A stretch of DNA of 11,982 bases. Source: DAOUMF01 sp034411955 (GTDB lineage: Bacteria; Chloroflexota; Dehalococcoidia; SM23-28-2; RBG-16-64-32). The stretch is taken from positions 1-11,982 of the forward strand of contig DAOUMF010000184.1 of NCBI GenBank assembly GCA_034411955.1, read 5' to 3'. The notes beneath the pieces are model-generated. The model did not search any database and had not been told where the DNA came from. It was given only the letters and a program-made list of their open reading frames with translations. A program made the translations under genes and the position numbers. Below are positions 1 through 5,630 of the stretch, piece by piece (the first letter of the stretch is position 1; each line of letters opens with the position of its first letter).

Positions 1-790
1 GCCACAACCGGCCTACGGTGCCCAGATCCTCGAAATGCGAGTTGATGCAATAGCTGTACTTCGAGAACCTGCTCCAGTCCGCATCCAGTAACTCCAGGCG
101 CCTGAGAGTCCGCGGCAGGTCCATGCCCGATCCCTTTATCTCAATCACCGCGCCTTGCAGTCGCAGCTCCCGCTCTCCGTGGCCCAGGCCCCGAGCGACA
201 AGGGTGGAGCGGATGCTGCGATCCAAACACACACGGTCGCCGGTCAGGATTTCAGTGAATCGGTGCCGCCTGTAGGACACGAGCATGGTTGGCCGGAGAG
301 GTCTTCCCGGGAAGTGGCCGAATCTGGCCATCGTGTCGAGGAGGGTCGTCTTGCTCACGACTCCTGCGCGTAAGCGATCCAATCCAAGCGCTTCCGCCGG
401 TACCGTGAATCTCTCGCGCCGCTTGCTGCCGGCAAATCCCCGCCTTGACTTGAGTTCCAGAAACACTGGGACCATCTGTGGGAGGGATACGCCGTCACGA
501 TACCAGCGAATGCGCACCTTATCCTTCTTGAAGTCTCCCTCTTCCGACCTCTCGTGCTGGTCAAGGTCGGGGGTATCGAAGTAGAGGCTGTTGATCTCCT
601 CTTCGGGGTATTCGCCGTCGAGCCGGCACGTGTGCCGCAGCAGGGCGTATGCGAAGCCGATGTTCCTGGGCACGATGAAGAACTTCCTCTCAAACCTTTC
701 CCGGAATTGGCCCCCGACGGGAGGTGCCTGCGGCAAGCGCTCGTCAACTGCCAGCTCCAACACCCGCTCCCTCCCACCGCTCTTGGGCAT
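1..790 (-). CDS. VTC-domain polyphosphate polymerase (partial, C-terminus off window)
   Basis: The minus strand is open from an ATG at 790-788 to the window edge, giving 263 residues with no stop. The protein has the order of motifs of the VTC family, the CYTH-like tunnel fold that makes polyphosphate from ATP. Seen in order: FERKFFIVPRN near the start, INSLYFDTPDL, KVRIRWYRDG, VFLELKSRRG, VSYRRHRF, DRSIRSTL, AVIEIKGSG and FSKYSYCINSHF. The alternating basic and acidic strand residues (KxRxRxY, ExKxR, ExKG) are those that line the tunnel in this family. Most of the usual VTC domain length is present, so little more than a tail should be missing. The start is uncertain: the ATG has no good ribosome site, while a GTG at 763-761 follows GGGAGG by six bases. 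Such genes often sit beside DUF4956 or CotH genes, which would lie off the left edge. Confidence 0.82.
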   Translation of the reverse strand, partial: MPKSGGRERVLELAVDERLPQAPPVGGQFRERFERKFFIVPRNIGFAYALLRHTCRLDGEYPEEEINSLYFDTPDLDQHERSEEGDFKKDKVRIRWYRDGVSLPQMVPVFLELKSRRGFAGSKRRERFTVPAEALGLDRLRAGVVSKTTLLDTMARFGHFPGRPLRPTMLVSYRRHRFTEILTGDRVCLDRSIRSTLVARGLGHGERELRLQGAVIEIKGSGMDLPRTLRRLELLDADWSRFSKYSYCINSHFEDLGTVGRLW

Positions 791-811
791 TTGGGCAGCA
801 GTCTGCACGGA

Positions 812-840
812 AATTTACCTCTCCAGGTGCCATCGGTCAG
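812..840 (-). promoter_or_regulatory. Candidate promoter for the VTC gene
   Basis: On the minus strand CTGACC (840-835) and TAAATT (817-812) are separated by 17 bases, and each matches four of six sigma70 consensus positions. Transcription would begin about 15 bases before the ATG at 790. The match is modest, so this is only a candidate. Confidence 0.3.
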
Positions 841-942
841 TCACCGTGTTGTCTGGCCACTCCGACGTCCATCTGGCCGCCGTTGCCGCTTCCAGCCTAC
901 GCGGTTGCCATTAAGGCGGCGTTGGAGAACGATTAGAGTTCC

Positions 943-1119
943 TTAACGCGGGGTGTCCGGTGATACGGCCGTCTCCCAGACGACTATGAGGTCGGCCTCG
1001 CCCACGCGGCGGCCCTTTGGGCGCAACTGGATGTACACGCTTCGGCTCTGGAAGTAGAGAGCGGGCAGCGACAACAATGGGACGTCAGCTACCAAGCGCC
1101 AAGACGCCAGCGTCAGCGA
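943..1119 (-). pseudogene. C-terminal remnant of an unrecognised protein
   Basis: This minus-strand frame runs from just after a stop at 1122-1120 to a TAA at 945-943, encoding about 58 residues with no ATG. It reads like true protein, with alternating hydrophobic strands (VYIQLRPKGRR, then ADLIVVWETAV), and its codons mostly end in G or C, as in the intact genes nearby. The end ..VSPDTPR-stop looks like a genuine C-terminus. In the next frame upstream, about 1107-1180 also reads protein-like, so a frameshift is possible. I do not recognise the family. The simplest reading is a gene truncated at its 5' side, close to where the tRNA-associated repeat begins at 1152. It could instead be a chance open frame. 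Confidence 0.4.
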
Positions 1120-1151
1120 TTAGAGAGATTGCCTCGGGCTGCAGAACCTTA

Positions 1152-1347
1152 GTGCCATAGGGCCATCTGCCTATCGAGCTAATGGCCTTCGGCTGTATCT
1201 GAATTCGGGTTGTGGAATGATCGTTAGATAGGGAGTGGCCCTCTGACTTCGAAAAATGCCGCCGTTTCGGAGGCCTCTTTGAGGGGAAAATCCTATCTGG
1301 AGCGGGCGATGGGGATCGAACCCACGGCCCTCTGCTTGGGAATCAGA
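1152..1347. repeat. Left copy of ~197-bp direct repeat containing tRNA-Gly 3' half
   Basis: This block aligns end to end with 4599-4796. The part from 1294 to 1342 is identical to 4743-4791 over 49 bases and covers the tRNA-Gly sequence from the anticodon loop to the 3' CCA plus four flanking bases. The remaining ~140 bases (1152-1293) are diverged, at roughly three quarters identity by eye, with shared landmarks: a ggccatctgcct start, the agctaatggcct run, a gtatctgaa run and the tagataggga-type run followed by GGCC. Sharp identity over the tRNA portion with looser identity outside it is what selection on a tRNA or an attachment site would give. Confidence 0.8.
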
Positions 1348-1366
1348 AGGGCCGGCTCTACGGCCC
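1298..1366 (-). pseudogene. tRNA-Gly half-gene (degenerate or att-site copy)
   Basis: On the minus strand, positions 1342-1298 match the intact tRNA-Gly(CCC) exactly from the anticodon loop UUCCCAA through the variable region, T arm, 3' acceptor strand, discriminator U and CCA. The 5' half does not match. The anticodon stem closes with an A-G mismatch, the D arm is missing apart from the run GTAGAGC, and ACGGGCC stands in for the 5' acceptor strand GCGGGCG. A GGGCC/GGCCC hairpin (1349-1366) occupies the place of the D arm. This cannot fold as a normal tRNA. It is either a decayed duplicate or, more likely, the distal attachment site left by an element that integrated into the tRNA gene. Confidence 0.75.
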
Positions 1367-1471
1367 GTCTACCCCACTCTCAGATTCGGGCAAGGCACCT
1401 CTCGGTGCCAAACGGGACACCTGATGCCCATTTCGGCCATCTGACTAGACCAGTGCCGAGCATCTGATTGA

Positions 1472-1499
1472 AGTGTACCCTCCGTTGACGGCCTGTCAA
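1472..1499 (-). promoter_or_regulatory. Promoter-like site upstream of the tRNA half-gene
   Basis: The minus strand has a perfect TTGACA (1499-1494) and TACACT (1477-1472) with 16 bases between them. It points toward the tRNA half-gene about 100 bases downstream and lies beyond the TetR stop. Over the -35, TTGAC and GTCAA form an inverted repeat. The site lies inside a 38-bp segment repeated at 8257-8296. No gene is evident downstream on this strand before the 943-1119 remnant, so it may be a vestige. Confidence 0.35.
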
Positions 1500-1509
1500 G
1501 CCATCTGAC
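1472..1509. repeat. Short dispersed repeat, copy A
   Basis: This 38-bp stretch begins AGTGT, contains CCGTTG and ends GTCAAGCCATCTGAC. A close counterpart of 40 bases with the same start, middle and end is at 8257-8296, differing by small indels and substitutions in the middle. Both copies end with the CCATCTGAC motif that recurs in the other non-coding stretches. Confidence 0.6.
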
Positions 1510-1579
1510 TTGCTGGGGAAGGTCAAGTGGACCCAATGCGCTAGAGAGGATGTGGGCCCCTAAACACGGCCGGCATCTG

Positions 1580-2218
1580 CTACGTGCCCTCGCTGCGCAT
1601 AGGCTCCTCGATCGCATTCAGCAAGAAATCCGCGACTGCGTCCGCTGCCTGAGGGTAGGATCGCTCGGCAGCGAGTTCCAGCAGCATGCCGGATTCGAAG
1701 ATCGACTCCACTGTTGCCACAGCGACACCGACATCAAGGTCGGACCGGAAGACCCCCTTGCGTATCCCGCGCCGCAGCAGGTCTGCAACGAGCTCCCTGA
1801 ATCCGACGAACCAGTCGGGGTGACCAGCGTGGTATTCGTCGTGCCCGCCTGGGTGGAACTTGTCCAGATCGGTAAGCATGACCTCGGTGAGAGCGCCAAA
1901 CTGCTCACAGAACTCTGCTCCAGCGTGAATCAGCGCCCTGAGGGCAGCTCCTGGGTCTTCCACCTCCGCCACGGGCTGCATCCGCCGCAACAACTCCTGC
2001 TGGGCCTCGTGCACGAGCGTTGACAGCAGCCCCTCCCGGCTCTCGAAGTGACGGTACAGCGTGCCGATGCCCACGCCAGCCCGCTCCGAGATCTCTCGAA
2101 TCTCGGCATCGAGACCCCTGCGGGCGAACAACGCGCGGGCAGCTTCAAGGATGCGCCGTCGATTCGCCAGGGCGTCTGACCTCGCCGCCTTGCGGCTCCT
2201 CTGCGTTGGCCCAGTCAT
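1580..2218 (-). CDS. TetR/AcrR-family transcriptional repressor
   Basis: This 212-residue protein has the usual TetR length. Residues about 20-65 carry the N-terminal DNA-binding domain: RRRILEAARALFARRG, then the helix-turn-helix IREISERAGVGIGTLYRHF and the SREGLL closing helix. The remaining ~140 residues are an alpha-helical ligand-binding and dimerisation domain typical of this fold and poorly conserved in sequence. The ATG at 2218 is 124 bases from the MMPL start on the opposite strand. The shared region holds two identical operator-like repeats on the MMPL promoter, so this regulator most likely represses the pump and is released by a pump substrate. The ligand cannot be told from sequence. 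No clear terminator follows the stop. Confidence 0.93.
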   Translation of the reverse strand: MTGPTQRSRKAARSDALANRRRILEAARALFARRGLDAEIREISERAGVGIGTLYRHFESREGLLSTLVHEAQQELLRRMQPVAEVEDPGAALRALIHAGAEFCEQFGALTEVMLTDLDKFHPGGHDEYHAGHPDWFVGFRELVADLLRRGIRKGVFRSDLDVGVAVATVESIFESGMLLELAAERSYPQAADAVADFLLNAIEEPMRSEGT

Positions 2219-2245
2219 CGAAGTAACGATAGCATCTACAACGTC

Positions 2246-2274
2246 TTGACAGAATCGGAACTCCGGTTCATAAT
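2246..2274 (+). promoter_or_regulatory. Promoter of the MMPL transporter gene
   Basis: A perfect -35 TTGACA (2246-2251) is followed after exactly 17 bases by CATAAT (2269-2274), which matches five of six -10 positions. Transcription should start near 2281 and leave a leader of about 60 bases before the ATG at 2342. The -35 is also the TTG of a longer reading frame, so translation cannot begin there. Confidence 0.8.
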
Positions 2275-2295
2275 ACAGAATCGGAACTCCGGTTC
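2249..2295. promoter_or_regulatory. Tandem operators, two identical 21-bp repeats, probable TetR sites
   Basis: Positions 2249-2269 and 2275-2295 are identical over 21 bases and set 26 bases apart. Each contains the inverted repeat GAAC-TCCG-GTTC, which in the second copy extends to GGAAC/GTTCC. CGGA-AC-TCCG is a second overlapping dyad. The first copy fills the spacer between -35 and -10; the second covers the start point. This is the expected arrangement for a TetR repressor blocking its divergent neighbour, and it could also control TetR itself. Confidence 0.78.
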
Positions 2296-2341
2296 CTATC
2301 TTACGCAGCTTCTTCGTCGGGTGTCAAGGAGGTGGCTGCTC

Positions 2342-4486
2342 ATGCCGAAGAAGGGCTCCTTTTTCTTCAACCGCTGGCCACGGTTCGCCTCTGGTCATCC
2401 CTGGTACGTCCTCGCAGGAGCGCTGGTCGTTCTTGCCGGATTCGTTGCACTCTACGTCGTGGGCGGGGGTCGCTACGCTACGAGCTTCAGAGTCCCTGGC
2501 ACCGAGTCGCAGCGCCTCGTCGACCTGCTGGAGGAGCGCTTTCCCGAGACAGCCGGCGATCCCGCGACGGTAGTACTGCACGCCCGGGACGGCCTCCAGA
2601 ATCCGGAGGTGCGCTCACATGTCGGGTCACTCCTTGAAGACCTTGCGCAACTCCCCGAGGTCGCGGGTGTCTCGTCACCCTACGAACAGTCCGAGGCGAT
2701 CTCTCCTGACGGCCAGATTGCATGGATCGAAGTCCTATATTCAGACGAGGCCCACGGTTTGGAGCGATCCAGCCTCGACGCCCTCGCCGACCTGCGAAAG
2801 GAGTACTCGTCTCCAGAGTTCCAAGTCGAACTCGGGGGCCCGGTAGGTGAAGAGGCGGCGGAGGCGGAATTTGGTCTAGGTAGCTCTGAACTGATCGGTC
2901 TCGCCTCTGCGGTCGTCATTCTGCTCGTCGCCTTCGGCTCTCTAGTGGCAATGGGCCTTCCAATTGCTGTGGCGCTCCCTGCTGTCGCATCTGGCATCCT
3001 ACTGTTGGGCGTGGGAGCCTCCTTCCTCGATATCCCGGATTTCACGACTGAATTTGCGACGATGATTGGCATCGGCGTCGGTATTGACTACGCACTACTG
3101 GTCATGACGCGATACCGCGAGGGAATTGCCCGAAACCTAGCTGTTGAAGACGCCATTGTCAGAGCATCGGCGACAGCAGGGCGCTCAGTCGTGTTCGCCG
3201 GGTCAATCGTCGTAATTGCCCTCCTGGGTCTCTGGGCGGTTGGCGTTCCCGTGTTGGCGTACATGGCGACGGGGGCGGCGCTGGTGGTAGCTCTGTCCGT
3301 CGTGGTGGCTGTCTTAGTGCTCCCCGCGATCCTCAAGCTCGCCTGTATGTGGATAGATCGCTGGCGGATCCCGCTGCTGGCAGCCGCCCCTGACGAAAGT
3401 GAGACCGGCTTCGGCTATCGGCTGAGCCGCCTCATTCAGCGCGCCCCGCTCCCAGGTGTGGCTGTTTCCCTGGGCGTCCTTCTCTTGCTGGCAATACCGG
3501 CGCTTCGAATGGATGTGGGCGTCGCCGACGCGGGCAACAACCCGGTCTCGACTACGTCCCGGCGCGCCTATGACCTGCTATCTGAAGGCTTCGGACCCGG
3601 CTTCAATGGCCCGATCCTTGTGGCCGTCCGTATTGATGGTGGGAATGATTTCGACACGATTCAAGGGTTGCCGTCTGGGCTCAGACAAGTGGAGGGGGTT
3701 GCCAGCGTATTGCCTTCCAACTTCAATGAGGCGCACTCTGCCGCCACCATCACCGTGATCCCGGAGACGGCACCTCAATCGCAACAGACGGAGGAGCTGG
3801 TCGATCGCCTCCGACGCGTAGTCCCTCAGGCGATCGAGGGCAGCGAGTCGGAAGCCTTAGTCGGAGGGCCAACGGCTGCCTTCATCGACCTAGCCGACAA
3901 GATCACCTCCAGCATGCCCCTGTTCTTCACTGCGGTCATCGGCTTGAGTTTTCTCATGCTCATGGCGCTATTCCACTCCGTGCTGGTACCTCTGAAGGCG
4001 GCAGCAATGAACCTCCTGTCCGTCGGAGCCGCCTACGGGGTACTCGTCGCGGTCTTCCAATGGGGCTGGCTCGGAAGCGTCTTCGGCGTCGACCGGGGAG
4101 TACCAATCGAGTCTCACCTCCCGATTGTGCTGTTCGCCATACTCTTTGGCCTCTCCATGGACTACGAGGTCTTCCTCATCAGCCGTATCCGGGAGGAGTA
4201 CCTCAAGACAGGTAACAATACGGAGTCGGTGGCGAGGGGCCTCTCGGCAACGACACGTGTCATCTCTGCCGCCGCGGCTATCATGGTCGCGGTCTTCCTA
4301 AGCTTCACACTCAGTGAGGAGCGGGTTATCAAGCAGGCTGGCCTCGGCCTTGCCACCGCCATATTCCTTGACGCCACACTCGTCCGGCTGATCCTCGTGC
4401 CATCGCTTATGCAACTGCTTGGTGATGCCAACTGGTGGTTTCCTCGCTGGCTTGACCGCCTGATCCCAGAAGTCAGCTATGAGTGA
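2342..4486 (+). CDS. MMPL/RND-superfamily transporter
   Basis: This 714-residue inner-membrane protein has the MMPL layout: an N-terminal membrane helix (about residues 19-40), a large extracytoplasmic domain, a five-helix bundle, then a repeat of the same pattern. Two matching signatures mark the halves: GIGVGIDYALLVMTRYREG, with Asp249-Tyr250, and FGLSMDYEVFLISRIREEY, with Asp607-Tyr608. These Asp-Tyr pairs carry the proton relay in this family. The C-terminus ends ANWWFPRW, as in many relatives. Members export lipids, siderophores or toxic compounds by proton antiport. I chose ATG 2342 because AGGAGG lies nine bases before it; the frame stays open upstream to 2246, but that would put the start codon on the promoter. 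With the TetR gene it forms a regulated efflux pair. Confidence 0.95.
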   Translation: MPKKGSFFFNRWPRFASGHPWYVLAGALVVLAGFVALYVVGGGRYATSFRVPGTESQRLVDLLEERFPETAGDPATVVLHARDGLQNPEVRSHVGSLLEDLAQLPEVAGVSSPYEQSEAISPDGQIAWIEVLYSDEAHGLERSSLDALADLRKEYSSPEFQVELGGPVGEEAAEAEFGLGSSELIGLASAVVILLVAFGSLVAMGLPIAVALPAVASGILLLGVGASFLDIPDFTTEFATMIGIGVGIDYALLVMTRYREGIARNLAVEDAIVRASATAGRSVVFAGSIVVIALLGLWAVGVPVLAYMATGAALVVALSVVVAVLVLPAILKLACMWIDRWRIPLLAAAPDESETGFGYRLSRLIQRAPLPGVAVSLGVLLLLAIPALRMDVGVADAGNNPVSTTSRRAYDLLSEGFGPGFNGPILVAVRIDGGNDFDTIQGLPSGLRQVEGVASVLPSNFNEAHSAATITVIPETAPQSQQTEELVDRLRRVVPQAIEGSESEALVGGPTAAFIDLADKITSSMPLFFTAVIGLSFLMLMALFHSVLVPLKAAAMNLLSVGAAYGVLVAVFQWGWLGSVFGVDRGVPIESHLPIVLFAILFGLSMDYEVFLISRIREEYLKTGNNTESVARGLSATTRVISAAAAIMVAVFLSFTLSEERVIKQAGLGLATAIFLDATLVRLILVPSLMQLLGDANWWFPRWLDRLIPEVSYE

Positions 4487-4598
4487 CCCATCGGTTCTTG
4501 GCCACCGTTACGTTGCCGCCGGGTCCTGCGGGTAGACTGGAGTCTACGTTTGGGACAGTTTCGTGGGCTGCTTCGCAAACCCCTAGATGAGAACGTTC
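4487..4598. other. Non-coding spacer after MMPL with a palindrome
   Basis: No gene is visible here. The one distinct structure is the perfect inverted repeat GTAGACT-GG-AGTCTAC at 4532-4547. Its loop is too tight and no T-run follows, so it is a poor intrinsic terminator and could be a protein-binding palindrome. Confidence 0.4.
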
Positions 4599-4796
4599 GT
4601 GCCAGAAGGCCATCTGCCTACATAGCTAATGGCCTCCCATCCGTATCTGAAGTGGGGCAAAGGCAAAGGTCGTCAGATAGGGAGAGGCCATCTGACTCAC
4701 GAGAAATGCGGCCTTGCTGGCCGCCGCCTGAGGGCTGAATTGTATCTGGAGCGGGCGATGGGGATCGAACCCACGGCCCTCTGCTTGGGAAGCAGA
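4599..4796. repeat. Right copy of ~197-bp direct repeat, overlapping intact tRNA-Gly
   Basis: This copy pairs with 1152-1347. It covers the 3' half of the intact tRNA gene and about 145 bases beyond its 3' end. Within it the perfect inverted repeat GTCAGAT (4673-4679) and ATCTGAC (4690-4696) flank an 11-base spacer; the left copy has a decayed version at 1223-1247. The outer part has no convincing gene. Confidence 0.8.
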
Positions 4797-4821
4797 TGCT
4801 CTACCACTGAGCTACGCCCGC
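4750..4821 (-). tRNA. tRNA-Gly (anticodon CCC)
   Basis: The minus strand folds as a complete cloverleaf of 72 bases, with encoded CCA at 4749-4747. The acceptor stem is GCGGGCG/CGCCCGC with discriminator U. The D stem is GCUC/GAGC around AGUGGUA. The anticodon stem UCUGC/GCAGA encloses UUCCCAA, giving anticodon CCC for the glycine codon GGG. The T arm is GUGGG-UUCGAUC-CCCAU, with a G-U pair at its end. A good promoter lies just upstream. The 3' half from the anticodon loop onward is duplicated 3.4 kb away. Confidence 0.96.
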
Positions 4822-4843
4822 TCCCGGCGGACCTCGCTTCCGC

Positions 4844-4872
4844 AGCCTACATCGTCACCCCATACCTGTCAA
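4844..4872 (-). promoter_or_regulatory. Promoter of tRNA-Gly
   Basis: On the minus strand a perfect TTGACA (4872-4867) and TAGGCT (4849-4844) are 17 bases apart. Transcription would start about 15 bases before the mature 5' end of the tRNA at 4821. Confidence 0.7.
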
Positions 4873-4990
4873 GATTCTCGGCAAAATTACGATCGTCAAG
4901 CCCATCGAGGTGGGCTACGAGGTGTTCCGCTGCGACCAGAAGCCGGAGACCGCGCTCCTGGTCAACGTCCGGGACGCGACGGGTACAGGC
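4868..4990 (+). other. Coding-like stretch without a start, possible gene remnant
   Basis: The plus-strand frame is open from 4811 to 5122. Between about 4868 and 4990 it reads KILGKITIVKPIEVGYEVF and continues in similar style, with nearly every codon ending in G or C, as in the genes nearby. There is no ATG or ribosome site, it begins inside the tRNA promoter, and the bias fades after about 5000. It may be a fragment of a lost gene or chance. The rest of 4822-5051 shows nothing but the tRNA promoter and a GGGCTAGCCC palindrome at 5022-5031. Confidence 0.2.
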
Positions 4991-5051
4991 CGCCACGTGC
5001 TGCACCGCTCCAGAGATCGTGGGGCTAGCCCATTCGGCTGTCAACCCGACG

Positions 5052-5375
5052 CTAGGACGGCGGCCGGTAGCCAGCCTGACCCGCCGTGCGCATGGCCTCC
5101 ATCCCTTCCTCCGCGGTCATGAGCGGTGTGGTCTTTATCGCCTTGATGGCCCCACCTGCGGCGGCAGCAATGGAAGCGGCGCATGCGGTGGCGTTATCGG
5201 GCAGCTCCGCAATGACCACTGAATCGTATTCGCCGAACGAGAAGTAGTACGATATGAGTTTCCCGCCAAGCTGCTCGATTGCTGGACCAACAGACTCGCC
5301 TCGGTGCTGCGGCGTCTTCGCCATGATGGCCCAGGCATCTGAGGTGAACGCCGACTGAATCATGTAGACGGACAT
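5052..5375 (-). CDS. GYD-domain protein
   Basis: This 107-residue cytoplasmic protein matches the GYD family along its whole length: an opening strand MSVYMIQSAFT, WAIMAKTPQHR, VGPAIEQLGGKL, the family hallmark SFGEYDSVVIAELPD, a central AAAAGGAIKAIKTTPLMT and the closing EEGMEAM...GYRPPS. The fold is a small ferredoxin-like alpha/beta barrel that forms dimers. The biochemical role is not established. The ATG at 5375 has AAGGAGG six bases before it and a well-spaced promoter further upstream. It is transcribed alone, divergent from the Fe-S cluster that starts at 5631. Confidence 0.93.
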   Translation of the reverse strand: MSVYMIQSAFTSDAWAIMAKTPQHRGESVGPAIEQLGGKLISYYFSFGEYDSVVIAELPDNATACAASIAAAAGGAIKAIKTTPLMTAEEGMEAMRTAGQAGYRPPS

Positions 5376-5411
5376 GGGGCGCCTCCTTGCTGCGCGCGTT
5401 CAGATAGCAGA

Positions 5412-5440
5412 ATTCTGGGCCAAGGCGAAGCGGCTGTCAA
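5412..5440 (-). promoter_or_regulatory. Promoter of the GYD gene
   Basis: On the minus strand a perfect TTGACA (5440-5435) is followed after 17 bases by CAGAAT (5417-5412), which matches four of six -10 positions. The start point near 5405 leaves a 30-base leader with the ribosome site in it. Confidence 0.7.
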
Positions 5441-5557
5441 CGGGCAGCGACTAGGATACGCCCTCACGACCCGAATCCCCCGACCGCGTGCCCAAGGTGC
5501 CAGCGCAGCACCGCGTACGTAAGGGAAAGCCCTACATGAACTTGGGAATCTGCCCGA

Positions 5558-5602
5558 CTGACGGATCGTCTCCCTCCGTCGCATATTGGGGGCGATAGCC
5601 CC
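5558..5602 (+). promoter_or_regulatory. Candidate promoter and leader structure of the Fe-S/PHP cluster
   Basis: CTGACG (5558-5563) and CATATT (5582-5587) are 18 bases apart and form a weak promoter. The inverted repeat GACGGA (5560-5565) and TCCGTC (5575-5580) lies across the spacer, where a regulator could bind. Just after it, GGGGC-GATA-GCCCC (5589-5602) makes a perfect five-pair hairpin, 15 bases before the ribosome site of the first gene. Confidence 0.35.
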
Positions 5603-5630
5603 TGCCCACTGTGGCAGAAGGGAGGATGTC

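Noticed and set aside
355..777. 140-codon minus-strand frame in the left end
   Set aside because: It is an alternative frame of the VTC gene, Ser/Arg-rich with no domain, while the VTC frame has all its family motifs.
1107..1346. Long stop-free minus-strand frame running through the tRNA half-gene and left repeat
   Set aside because: It has no start and passes through tRNA sequence; its lower end is noted only as a possible frameshifted part of the 943-1119 remnant.
2246..2341. N-terminal extension of the MMPL protein from TTG 2246
   Set aside because: The TTG is the -35 box and the extension spans both operators and the likely start point; AGGAGG nine bases before ATG 2342 marks the true start.
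4847..5044. 65-codon minus-strand frame between the GYD gene and tRNA-Gly
   Set aside because: It starts with the TTG of a -35-like TTGACA, has no ribosome site, ends inside the tRNA promoter and has weaker codon bias than the opposite strand.
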